64,000 bases of DNA. Source: Halobacillus naozhouensis (GTDB lineage Bacteria; Bacillota; Bacilli; Bacillales; Halobacillaceae). The position numbers and the translations under genes were made by a program. The DNA lies in contig NZ_CP121671.1 of assembly GCF_029714185.1 (NCBI RefSeq), positions 3,844,001 to 3,908,000 of the forward strand, written 5' to 3'. Shown piece by piece: positions 34,544 to 42,683 of the stretch. The notes under the pieces were generated by a model. The model was not told where the DNA came from. It did no database searches and saw nothing but the letters and a program-made list of their open reading frames with translations. Each line of letters begins with the position of its first letter. The stretch's first letter is position 1.

Positions 34544-34984
34544 CTATTCACCTAGCTGGTTAAGGTTTTGTTGGATTTGCTGGATGTCCCTAATCGCTTT
34601 AAATAGGTCGGAATTCTCTAATGCCTCAATGTTGATCACTTGTTCTTGAGCAGCCTGAATCATCTCTTCTATTCCTGATTCGAGCTGGTTTGTGTACTCC
34701 ATGAGATCATTATGAATACTCTCCGCAAGCTCTGGCGGATTCAAGGCCTGTACTTCCTCTATCTCAGTTTGAAACTCTTGAAGACGTTGTTCCACATCAG
34801 CAAAAGCCGTAACATCACTTTGCGCCTGCTCAATTAATTGCGGCAAATCGTTAGAAAACTCCTCCGCATCAGCTATAAATTGTGTCACATCTTCTGTATA
34901 TTGCACTCCATTTGTTGCTTCCTCAATCAGGCTGCACCCACTTAATGCGATTAATAACAATGGAAGTATAAACAGTTTTCTCAC
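34544..34984 (-). CDS. Small helical lipoprotein (DUF6376-like)
   Basis: A 146-residue exported lipoprotein. The GTG start (34982-34984) lies 5 nt after GGAGGAG and gives RKLFILPLLLIALSGCSLIE with lipobox LSGC (Cys17). The mature part is acidic and helical, with many Gln/Glu heptads (FADVEQRLQEFQTEIEEVQA). It fits DUF6376-type bacillus lipoproteins of unknown role. The gene has its own terminator. Confidence 0.75.
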   Translation of the reverse strand: MRKLFILPLLLIALSGCSLIEEATNGVQYTEDVTQFIADAEEFSNDLPQLIEQAQSDVTAFADVEQRLQEFQTEIEEVQALNPPELAESIHNDLMEYTNQLESGIEEMIQAAQEQVINIEALENSDLFKAIRDIQQIQQNLNQLGE

Positions 34985-35180
34985 TTGATCTCCTCCTCTT
35001 CCATGATTACCTACCATACGAATGAATCAGAGAAAGGTTCCAATAAAAATAAAAATAAATCTTAATCAAAACTGTTTGTTTTTTTGAACCTTTTGCAACA
35101 TCTCTGCTATGTTCATTTCTTTTATAAGGTACCTTCGATATAATAGCAGAGGGTTACTATTGTAAAATGGAGGGATTTCC

Positions 35181-35582
35181 ATGGATCGTACTCGGTTTTT
35201 CATACGAGTTTCAGCCATTTATGCTTTGATCGGCGCTTTTATGGGATCACATATGGCTGGTGGCGGCGGTTATCAACTTACAGCAGTCCACGCACATATA
35301 CTCGTTGTTGGATGGTTGTCTTTATTTGCTTTTGGTATGTATTATAAAATGTTTTCAATCCCGAAGGACTCTAAATTATCCAAGGTACATGTTTGGACTT
35401 CTTTCTTCGGAGTACTAGGCCTCACTACAGGCATGTGGTTATATTTCACCCAACCCTTTGGTGGCGGCATGGAAACGTTCAACACCGTATTCTTTATTGT
35501 AGGCGGGACGATTCTATTAATTGCTTTTGTTGTTTTTGCTATCATGGCATTCGTCCATGGCAAGTTCATTTCCGAGGACTAA
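35181..35582 (+). CDS. Four-helix membrane protein resembling heme-copper oxidase subunit I helices
   Basis: A 133-residue integral membrane protein with about four helices. HAHILVVGWLSLFAFGMYYK in helix 2 contains two His, as in cytochrome oxidase/NnrS-like families, and GHSM-like GSHMAGGGGY precedes it. It is much too short for a catalytic oxidase subunit. Such small proteins are annotated as cytochrome-c-oxidase-like; heme or metal binding is possible but unproven. ATG after GGAGGGATTTCC. Monocistronic. Confidence 0.6.
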   Translation: MDRTRFFIRVSAIYALIGAFMGSHMAGGGGYQLTAVHAHILVVGWLSLFAFGMYYKMFSIPKDSKLSKVHVWTSFFGVLGLTTGMWLYFTQPFGGGMETFNTVFFIVGGTILLIAFVVFAIMAFVHGKFISED

Positions 35583-35628
35583 AAAAGTTCAGGGCATTGC
35601 TTTGTAAGAAAGCTGCCCCGAACTTTTC
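35583..35628. terminator. Bidirectional terminator
   Basis: Stem AAAAGTTCAGGGCA / TGCCCCGAACTTTT with 17-nt loop between two convergent genes, A/T tracts on both sides. Confidence 0.8.
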
Positions 35629-35630
35629 TA

Positions 35631-36686
35631 TTAAGGAACAAGTCGCAACAGCCGATCATCTTCCTCATCAGGATTCCCACGGCCGTCCGTATTATTGGTT
35701 ATAAAATAAAGTGATCCCCCGACCTTTTCCACATCTCGAATTCTTCCATATCCATCTGCAGCCACGGCGGGATTTTGGCCATTAAGAGAGAGCGTACGCA
35801 TTGCTGTTCCTCTCAATGATGCGATATAAAGTTTTTCGTTAAACACCGCAATACCTGAAGGAGCCCATGTGCTCTGACCTGTTTGGTATATAGGTAACTG
35901 CATTCCTTCAGCCTTTTCACCTCCCACTATTTTTGGCCAGCCATAGTTACCTCCCGGATTAATTACATTTACTTCATCATGGTGGTCAGGTCCATGTTCC
36001 GAAGCATATAACTGGCCTTCCTCATCCCATGCCAGCCCTTGCGGATTTCGATGCCCATAGCTATACACATAAGAACCTTCGAAGGGATTATCTTCCGGAA
36101 CTGATCCATCCAAGTTTATACGTAATATTTTACCGGCTAAACTAGCCTTGTCCTGAGCGAGTTCACTGTCCAACGAATCCCCTGTTGTAACATAAAGCTT
36201 TTGATCCGGCCCTATTTCAATCCGGCCACCGTTGTGAAAATTAGCACCTGGTATGCCTTCTAAGATGACATCCGTTTCCGACCATTGATCATTCTTATAT
36301 TCGATTATAATAATTCGATTTTTATTTTGACCATCCTCTTTATAAGTATGATAGGCGAATGCCTGATTGCTCTCACTGAAATGAGGGGCCAGCTTAAAGC
36401 CAAGCAAGCCGCCTTCACCGATCTGGGCAATATCCTGTTTCGTCTCAACTTTAACTCTGTTCAAGCCTTGTTCCTCTGACCATGAAACGATCTGACCTTT
36501 ACGTTCCGTGATAAAAAAAGTACCCTTATGTTCCTCAATGTCCCACGGTGATTGCAGGTTTGTTACGACTTCTTCAACCCCATCAGTAACTTCAGATGGC
36601 TTCTCTCCTTGTTTCGATTGTTCACTTTCTGGTTGACATCCTATCACAAACAACAGCATCAAAAGACAAGATAGAAGAATTCTCAT
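35631..36686 (-). CDS. PQQ-dependent sugar dehydrogenase-like lipoprotein
   Basis: A 351-residue exported protein. MRILLSCLLMLLFVIGC has lipobox VIGC. The six-blade GSDH/YliI-type propeller includes NLQSPWDIEEH, GEGGLLGFKLAPHF, GIPGANFHNGGRIEIGPDQK, YSYGHRNPQGLAWDE and SEHGPDHHDEVN, all typical of soluble aldose sugar dehydrogenases that use PQQ and Ca2+. ATG 36684-36686 lies 5 nt after GGAGG; an upstream GTG overlaps that site. Whether the organism makes or takes up PQQ cannot be seen here. Confidence 0.85.
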   Translation of the reverse strand: MRILLSCLLMLLFVIGCQPESEQSKQGEKPSEVTDGVEEVVTNLQSPWDIEEHKGTFFITERKGQIVSWSEEQGLNRVKVETKQDIAQIGEGGLLGFKLAPHFSESNQAFAYHTYKEDGQNKNRIIIIEYKNDQWSETDVILEGIPGANFHNGGRIEIGPDQKLYVTTGDSLDSELAQDKASLAGKILRINLDGSVPEDNPFEGSYVYSYGHRNPQGLAWDEEGQLYASEHGPDHHDEVNVINPGGNYGWPKIVGGEKAEGMQLPIYQTGQSTWAPSGIAVFNEKLYIASLRGTAMRTLSLNGQNPAVAADGYGRIRDVEKVGGSLYFITNNTDGRGNPDEEDDRLLRLVP

Positions 36687-36747
36687 ATCCACCTCCGCAC
36701 TGAATCGTTTCTTCTATTATAGCAAGACTATTATGACATCTCACACT

Positions 36748-37338
36748 TTAAGCTGCTCGACGCAGAGGAGTACGCTGAAGTATACCTTTCTCTAAACGGT
36801 AAGCAAAAAAAACCGCTAATATTGTTAACGCAAAATCTTTGACTAAGAATGGACTCATGCTTGTCCAAGCAATGGCATATCCAATTCCTGAACCTTCCCC
36901 CACCCAAAGACGAAGGGCCATGTACATCCAGTTTACTCCCACTACATAATTAATGACCAAACCTACAATGGCTGCAATTATGTAGACGGAAAAACTCCTA
37001 CGGTTCTCAACTATTTTCCCCACCACAAATGCTAACAGCATAAAAGACAGGATAAACCCAAATGTAGGCATGAACAATGTGCCCATACCACCTTTAAATC
37101 CCGCAAAAACAGGTGCACCTATAAGACCGAGTACTGTATATACAAACATGGAAAAGAAACCTAACCGGCTTCCTAATATGATACCAGCCAAAATTGCGAC
37201 AAAGGTTTGTAATGTGAGTGGTACGTTCATAATAGACAAAAAGGGCGCAAACGCAGTTATATTGGAGCCAATTACCATCAGCGCCACAAAGAGAGCACCG
37301 ATAGTTATTTCATAAGCTGTCGAACGTGATTTCTGCAA
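36748..37338 (-). CDS. bioY: Biotin transporter BioY
   Basis: A 196-residue membrane protein of the BioY family, the substrate-binding S component of biotin ECF transporters, with about six helices. The family segments are VPLTLQTFVAILAGIILGSR, GLIGAPVFAGFKGG and ARLEKG-like FFAYRLEKG at the end. It works alone or with a shared EcfAAT module encoded elsewhere. No biotin synthesis genes are adjacent. A BirA-like operator and promoter lie upstream, so uptake should rise when biotin is scarce. Confidence 0.92.
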   Translation of the reverse strand: MQKSRSTAYEITIGALFVALMVIGSNITAFAPFLSIMNVPLTLQTFVAILAGIILGSRLGFFSMFVYTVLGLIGAPVFAGFKGGMGTLFMPTFGFILSFMLLAFVVGKIVENRRSFSVYIIAAIVGLVINYVVGVNWMYMALRLWVGEGSGIGYAIAWTSMSPFLVKDFALTILAVFFAYRLEKGILQRTPLRRAA

Positions 37339-37370
37339 TTTATTTTCCTCCCATTCTCTTACTATTACTA

Positions 37371-37422
37371 AGATAGCGGAGGATCGCCAAAACTGTCAAC
37401 CTAAATAACACAAAGTTAACAA
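37371..37422 (-). promoter_or_regulatory. bioY promoter with BirA-like operator
   Basis: On the minus strand, TTTGTTAACT and GGTTGACAG half-sites form a dyad (plus coordinates 37393-37400 and 37415-37422) with a 14-nt spacer, matching the known BirA operator layout in bacilli. The downstream half includes the -35 TTGACA (37394-37399); a TATCTT-like -10 follows about 18 nt on. Biotin-bound BirA would block the promoter. Confidence 0.75.
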
Positions 37423-37577
37423 ATAGCAATTTCATCAGTTGGATAGACCTTTAATCACCTTTTTTCTTTATTAAGCAAACTAAATAAGTGAATTGAACTA
37501 ATTATCGCCACCCAATTAATGGTGACTTTTTACTCATTTTGGTGTAAAGTATATTAAAAAATTACGGAGGAGTTTCC

Positions 37578-39026
37578 ATGCTATCCTACCAGCGCTCCAT
37601 GGGGCAATATGAAACACCCTTATCCACTGTTGAATACATGGTCAAGACTATGCTTCAGGAAACCGGACAAACATATAAGCCACCCCGTATATTAGATCCT
37701 TCTACTGGCGATGGTGTTTTTGTCAGAGCGCTGGTGGAGGCAGGAGTCCCGCCTTCTCTTATTAATGCTTATGATATTGACCCTAACATTTCCCTTGAAG
37801 TGCCTAAAGTCCAGTTTACCCATCAGGACTTCCTAAAATCAAATCCAACGCATGCTTTCGATGCGATTATAGGAAATCCACCCTATAAATCAATTCGTCA
37901 AAACGCTTATTTTAAAAATAATAAACAAGATCTAGAAGAACAATTTCTAGAGATCGGTGTACATAATATGTACACGCTATTTATCTATAAAGGACTCCAA
38001 CTATTGAAAGTAGGCGGAGTTTTATGCATGATTGTTCATGATTCATTTTTAACGAATGTGCATTATACCAAGTTTCGTCAATATTTAATCGACCATACGG
38101 AAATAATTGAAATCATACTCGCCCCGAGGAAGCTGTTTCATGCAGGCCGAGCGGATGTTCGAACAGCTATAATTACAATTAGAAAAAGCACTCCTAAGCC
38201 TGAACATATGATGAAATTAGTAGATCGTCTGGCAACAGAAGAATACACCTCCCCGCCCGCGGAGAAGGTTCAATATTTACAGCAATCCAATTTTAGTCTG
38301 ATGCCTGGTTTCAATTTTGCTATAAACGTCCCTCAGGAAATTCTCTCCCTATTTATAAGACCAGAGTTCACCTTGGCCGATAAAGTACAAGGAGGCACAG
38401 GGATTTCAACTGGAAATGATAAACAGTTTTTATTTAAGCCTTGGGAAGTCAATGTCGATCTTGAGGAATGGATCCCTTTTTATAAAAACGGAGGGATTCG
38501 TGATAGTTGGTATTATGAACCGAAGTACTATATTCACAAGAATTGGAGAAAGTACAGTCGATCAATTCCCAAATTTACGGTTCGCAACCAGCAATACTTT
38601 TTCCGCGAAGGGATTACTTGCTCTTCTATGGGAATTGATTTTCAAGCCTCCTACCTGCCAAAAGGCAGTCTGTTTGGGGTGAATACAAATCTCTTTACTG
38701 ACAATGAAGAAGACCTTTATTACCTTCTCGGTCTACTGAATAGCAATTTGACAACCTATATGCTCCGTAAAGTGTTGAATCGCACAAATATGATTACATC
38801 TGGGTATGTTAAAAAGCTACCTTATACTGAACCAGATCCTCTCTTAAAAAGCAGCATCATCCGGCAAGTAAAACACATCGTATCAGAAAAGCAGAAAAAC
38901 TTAGCCTATGATTCCACGATTCAGCAGCAAGAAATAAATGACAGTATTTTTGATGTTTATCACATTTCGCGCGCCAATAGGACTCATGTCAATCACTTCT
39001 GTGAACGACTTATAGAATTGTTATAA
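37578..39026 (+). CDS. Solitary N6-adenine DNA methyltransferase (Eco57I/TaqI type)
   Basis: A 482-residue SAM-dependent gamma-class adenine methyltransferase. Motif X region YETP is at 11-14, motif I DPSTGDGVF at 40-48 binds SAM, motif IV NPPY at 100-103 is catalytic, and a C-terminal target-recognition half (about 240-470) has TaqI_C-like features (GISTGNDKQFLFK, LYYLLGLLNSNL). No restriction endonuclease or specificity subunit lies nearby. It may be an orphan regulatory or protective enzyme, or part of a decayed system. ATG after GGAGGAGTTTCC. The neighbours are unrelated. Confidence 0.85.
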   Translation: MLSYQRSMGQYETPLSTVEYMVKTMLQETGQTYKPPRILDPSTGDGVFVRALVEAGVPPSLINAYDIDPNISLEVPKVQFTHQDFLKSNPTHAFDAIIGNPPYKSIRQNAYFKNNKQDLEEQFLEIGVHNMYTLFIYKGLQLLKVGGVLCMIVHDSFLTNVHYTKFRQYLIDHTEIIEIILAPRKLFHAGRADVRTAIITIRKSTPKPEHMMKLVDRLATEEYTSPPAEKVQYLQQSNFSLMPGFNFAINVPQEILSLFIRPEFTLADKVQGGTGISTGNDKQFLFKPWEVNVDLEEWIPFYKNGGIRDSWYYEPKYYIHKNWRKYSRSIPKFTVRNQQYFFREGITCSSMGIDFQASYLPKGSLFGVNTNLFTDNEEDLYYLLGLLNSNLTTYMLRKVLNRTNMITSGYVKKLPYTEPDPLLKSSIIRQVKHIVSEKQKNLAYDSTIQQQEINDSIFDVYHISRANRTHVNHFCERLIELL

Positions 39027-39031
39027 GAAAG

Positions 39032-39064
39032 TAAGCTCAAGCTGACAATTGGCTTGAGCTTTTT
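39032..39064 (+). terminator. Terminator of the methyltransferase gene
   Basis: Stem AAGCTCAAGC / GCTTGAGCTT with TTTT tail on the plus strand, just after the stop. Confidence 0.85.
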
Positions 39065-39076
39065 GCCATGTCAAAG

Positions 39077-40324
39077 CTACGCAGCTTTCAGGCTTTTTCT
39101 TTTCTTCCTAATATCCCCTTTAGTCAATATGGACACAATTAATGCCACCACGAAGAGTCCGGCAAAGAAGATTAAACTACTTTCATAGCTGCCCGTTGTA
39201 TCATTCATATAGGCTGCAAATTGCGGCCCGACAAGTCCCGCTGCCGCCCAAGCTGTCAGAATATACCCATGAATCGCACCCAACTCTTTAGTACCAAACA
39301 AATCCCCAATAAAGGCTGGAATAGTTGAAAAACCTCCACCATAACATGTGTAGATAATACCAATTAAAATGACAAATAAAGCAACAGAACTTGTATAGGA
39401 AAGGACAACAAACAGAACGATCTGAATAATAAAAAATGCAACATAGGTGTTGGATCTTCCAATATAATCAGACGCACTTGCCCATCCGATTCGACCTAAT
39501 CCATTAAATAGTCCCATCACCCCAACCAGGGTCGCTGCAGCACTGGTACTTAGGCCAACACTGTTTTCTGCTAATGGTTTGGCAGCAGAGATAACAGCAA
39601 TGCCACACGTTACGTTTATAAACAACATGATCCAAAGATAATAAAAACGTTTCGTTTTCAGTGATTCTTTCGCCCGAAGATTGGCTAAATCTTTTTTCCT
39701 TCCTGTATTTTCTTTCTGGTCATCATACCCCTTAGGTTCCCATCCTTTAGGAGGCTTTGATAAATACAAAGAAGATAGAATCATAATTACAAAATAACTG
39801 GCCCCCAGGATATAAAAAGTAGCTGCAATACCAACCGAGCCAATTAACCAATCCATAATTGGACTGGAAATTGCCGCCGCGAAGCCAAATCCCATGATCG
39901 CCATCCCTGTTGCAAGACCGCGTCTGTCAGGAAACCATTTAACGAGCGTAGATACTGGGGCAATGTAACCTACTCCAAGACCAATTCCTCCCAAAACTCC
40001 ATAAAAGAAGTAAAGTGCCCATAACGAGCCTAGGTTAACAGCAAGCCCCGAACCAAATACACCAACCCCAAAGAAAACAGCGGCCGTGATCCCCGCAGCC
40101 CTTGGGCCATACTTTTCAACAAACCATCCCAAAAATGCTGCAGACAAGCCTAGAAACAAGATAGCCAAGCTGAATGTTAATTGTACTTGCTGAGAGTTCC
40201 AGCCAAATTCATTTCTCAGGGGTGATGTAAAATTGCTCCAAGCATACACAGACCCTATGGATATATGTATCCCAACTGCACTTAATGCTATCAGCCAACG
40301 ATTTTTCGGTTTTCTTCCTTCCAT
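39077..40324 (-). CDS. OFA-family MFS transporter (oxalate/formate or lactate type)
   Basis: A 415-residue twelve-helix major facilitator. It opens MEGRKPKNRWLIALSAVGIH then SIGSVYAWSNFTSPLRNEFG, the OFA-family signature, with RRGLATGMAIMGFGFAAAIS in the middle. OFA carriers exchange small mono- or dicarboxylates such as oxalate/formate, or take up lactate or pyruvate. The substrate is not resolved. I chose ATG 40322-40324 after AGGAGGG. Monocistronic. Confidence 0.82.
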   Translation of the reverse strand: MEGRKPKNRWLIALSAVGIHISIGSVYAWSNFTSPLRNEFGWNSQQVQLTFSLAILFLGLSAAFLGWFVEKYGPRAAGITAAVFFGVGVFGSGLAVNLGSLWALYFFYGVLGGIGLGVGYIAPVSTLVKWFPDRRGLATGMAIMGFGFAAAISSPIMDWLIGSVGIAATFYILGASYFVIMILSSLYLSKPPKGWEPKGYDDQKENTGRKKDLANLRAKESLKTKRFYYLWIMLFINVTCGIAVISAAKPLAENSVGLSTSAAATLVGVMGLFNGLGRIGWASASDYIGRSNTYVAFFIIQIVLFVVLSYTSSVALFVILIGIIYTCYGGGFSTIPAFIGDLFGTKELGAIHGYILTAWAAAGLVGPQFAAYMNDTTGSYESSLIFFAGLFVVALIVSILTKGDIRKKRKSLKAA

Positions 40325-40402
40325 TTTATCCCTCCTAATTCCTGACATCATTGCTATTACCTAAATTGCGTCTTTCTAAACTCAAAATTTTCTGAAATAT
40401 AT

Positions 40403-40440
40403 AAAAGGATGCTTGTATACCCTGTGAGGTACAAGCATCC
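40403..40440 (-). terminator. Terminator of the SDR/QueA-like/VOC operon
   Basis: Stem GGATGCTTGTA / TACAAGCATCC with T run on the minus strand, 6 nt after the VOC stop. Confidence 0.85.
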
Positions 40441-40446
40441 ATGTTA

Positions 40447-40788
40447 TTATAATCGTTGTACAAACTCAATAATTTCTTTGTTGGGACCCTGGTAATAGAC
40501 CACTTCTAGTCCTGCCACACTGTATGGGCCCTCGTAGATAGACAAACCCCTGTTCTTTATTTCCTGAATTTTAGCAGTCAAGTCCTGTACTTCTATCGCA
40601 AAATGTACACCTTGGGGCCTCCGATCTTTAGGCTGGACTAATTCAATCGTACATTCTGCCTTTGTCAAAAAAACAATACGTTCGTCTGCCCATTCAAGCC
40701 TCCTTACAACCGAAAATCCCAATATACTAACATAAAACCTTTCCGCCTGCTTTACATCGAACACCTCTATCCCGACATGGTGAAACAT
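40447..40788 (-). CDS. VOC-fold protein (glyoxalase/dioxygenase superfamily)
   Basis: A 113-residue single VOC unit of two beta-alpha-beta-beta-beta modules: MFHHVGIEVFDVKQAERFYV with His and a metal-type Glu in ECTIELVQ, then VHFAIEVQDL and NKEIIEFVQ. It likely binds a divalent metal and a small molecule. It begins directly after the stop of the QueA-like gene, with no gap, so it shares its operon and probably its pathway. Confidence 0.82.
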   Translation of the reverse strand: MFHHVGIEVFDVKQAERFYVSILGFSVVRRLEWADERIVFLTKAECTIELVQPKDRRPQGVHFAIEVQDLTAKIQEIKNRGLSIYEGPYSVAGLEVVYYQGPNKEIIEFVQRL

Positions 40789-41820
40789 TTACAGGCGGCC
40801 CGGGATAATTAGATTCATGTCTCCAAATTCATGCCACAAATATTGTTGCTCAATGGCTTCATGATATGCCTCTATTAATATCTCATGTTTAACGAAGGCC
40901 GTGAGCAAGTCTAAATGACTTGCTTCCGGTTCATGAAAGCCAGTTAGTAGGGCATCCACTACTTTTAATGAATGTTCCTGATTAATATACAAATAGGTTA
41001 GGACAGAATCCTGCTTAGTTAACTGACCATTCTTAAAAGCTGATTCCAGCGCACGTACAACTGTTGTGCCTACAGCTGCTACTTGGCGTCCTTCTTGCTT
41101 GGCTTTATTGATAACTGTTACTGTTTCCTGTGGGATCGTATAAGGTTCAGGATGACTCGACGGAGAAGGCCATCTATCATTCTCGTAATAGCTCAAAGAA
41201 GTATGAAGTGTTATATAGCATATTTTCACTCCTTTTTGTTCCAGCTCCGTGATGGTTCCCCAGGTAAATGCGCGTCCGGCTGAAGCCATCTCAATAGAAC
41301 CCGGTGTGGAACTGTAGACGTTTTGATAGTCGTTCAGCGGCCAGGGATCCTCCACATATTCATAGTAAATCGGGCTGCCATGGTCATAAATATACTCTAT
41401 TAGCGACATGCCGCTGAGCTTGAACTTCAGTACTTGCAAAGGATACTCACTTCCGCCCTTTTCAACTACGGCAAAGAGGCCATCCTGGAAATAAAGCTTC
41501 TCTCCTTCTTTGTATTGCTTTCCCACCAATAATACTTCGAATCTATGGTCATCAATTTTTCTAGCTAATCGGACTTCAACTTCCCCATTCGTCCCACTAG
41601 CTTGCAAACTCGAAGGAATCGTTCTTGACTGGTTGAGGACAAGTACATCTCCTGCTTGAAAAGTATCGACGATGTTACGAAAGTTTGTATGGGCCCTCCT
41701 TCCGGAAACAGGGTCGAGGAGCATCATTCTAACCTGATCACGATCCAGCCCTCTTCGTTCTATAGGAGATGATGCATGAAGATGTTCAGGAATTTCAAAA
41801 GCAGTTAACAGATCACTCAT
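40789..41820 (-). CDS. QueA-like protein, diverged paralogue of tRNA ribosyltransferase-isomerase
   Basis: A 343-residue member of the QueA superfamily. QueA transfers the ribosyl part of SAM to 7-aminomethyl-7-deazaguanine in tRNA to make epoxyqueuosine. The overall fold lines are clear (GDVLVLNQSRTIPSSLQ, YQNVYSSTPGSIEMASAGRA, VAAVGTTVVRALES). But canonical blocks are changed: AGLHFT reads AGRAFT, TLHVGLGTF reads TLHTSLSYY, and NFHLPKSTL reads GFHEPEASH. It overlaps an SDR gene and abuts a VOC gene, not tgt/ruvB/yajC. It may do a related SAM-dependent reaction on another substrate. Confidence 0.75.
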   Translation of the reverse strand: MSDLLTAFEIPEHLHASSPIERRGLDRDQVRMMLLDPVSGRRAHTNFRNIVDTFQAGDVLVLNQSRTIPSSLQASGTNGEVEVRLARKIDDHRFEVLLVGKQYKEGEKLYFQDGLFAVVEKGGSEYPLQVLKFKLSGMSLIEYIYDHGSPIYYEYVEDPWPLNDYQNVYSSTPGSIEMASAGRAFTWGTITELEQKGVKICYITLHTSLSYYENDRWPSPSSHPEPYTIPQETVTVINKAKQEGRQVAAVGTTVVRALESAFKNGQLTKQDSVLTYLYINQEHSLKVVDALLTGFHEPEASHLDLLTAFVKHEILIEAYHEAIEQQYLWHEFGDMNLIIPGRL

Positions 41821-42538
41821 TTAACGGCGCCTCCCTTAAGAAGCCATCAGCTTCAAAGCGTTCCCCGTTACGGTTTCTTGACTCATCAGAAGCTAAATAA
41901 AAGAAGACGTCCAGTCTCTCTTCCGGCTTCGCTAACTGATAATCACAATCTGGAACGGCCCGGTCATGCATGTCGGTATCCATTTCGCCCGGATCTACCA
42001 TATTAATTCTAATACTGTAGTCAGCAACTTCGTCCGCCCACGTCTGTGTCAATCCTTCCACAGCAAACTTTGAAACCCCGTAAGCGCCCCACTCGGCAAA
42101 ACCAGTATGCCCCGCTTCTGAAGTTAAGTTAATAATCGATCCCGATCGGTTTGCAATCATTCCTGGCAGCACTCTTTTTGTCACGAGAAATGGATTCATG
42201 CAATTGACTTTTAATACCTGAAGAAACTGTTCATGATCATAATCAAGAAGCTGCTTCGGTCCTGGGCCAAATACGGAAGCATTATTAATTAAAACATCCA
42301 CACTTCCGAATTTATCCTCTACTACAGAAACAAACTTTTCGATTTCATGAATCCTCGAAACGTCAGCTTGAAGAGCAATCACTTCTGCGCCTATCGCTTC
42401 AATCTCCTTCTGTACAGCTTTCAATTCGCGCTCACCTCTTGCACAGACAGCGATACGATGCCTTTGTTTGGCAAAACCCAGAGCTAATGCTCTTCCAAGT
42501 CCCTTTGATCCACCCGTAATCATAATAGTTTTACTCAT
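41813..42538 (-). CDS. Short-chain dehydrogenase/reductase
   Basis: A 241-residue classical SDR. The NAD(P) motif is TGGSKGLGRALALGF (about 8-22), NNAS is at about 88-91, and the catalytic Ser-Tyr-Lys is in INLTSEAGHTGFAEWGAYGVSKFA. It would oxidise or reduce an alcohol or carbonyl. It is the first gene of an operon with a QueA-like protein (8-nt overlap) and a VOC protein. ATG at 42536-42538 after AAAGGAG. Substrate unknown. Confidence 0.85.
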   Translation of the reverse strand: MSKTIMITGGSKGLGRALALGFAKQRHRIAVCARGERELKAVQKEIEAIGAEVIALQADVSRIHEIEKFVSVVEDKFGSVDVLINNASVFGPGPKQLLDYDHEQFLQVLKVNCMNPFLVTKRVLPGMIANRSGSIINLTSEAGHTGFAEWGAYGVSKFAVEGLTQTWADEVADYSIRINMVDPGEMDTDMHDRAVPDCDYQLAKPEERLDVFFYLASDESRNRNGERFEADGFLREAPLNE

Positions 42539-42683
42539 AAAAAATCTCCTTTCCCTATCTAAGTATCCTTAGTATAGAAAAAGGAGCAGAACTAAACATG
42601 AGCCACACAAAGTATCTTAGTGTCACACATTCGATTGAGGGTAATTTACGACTTTTGTCGTAACCTATTTCCCGGGAAATAAA

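Noticed and set aside
34353..34649. A 98-codon plus-strand frame over the 34.4-kb hairpins
   Set aside because: It runs through two terminator hairpins and the antisense of the lipoprotein gene; no ribosome site.
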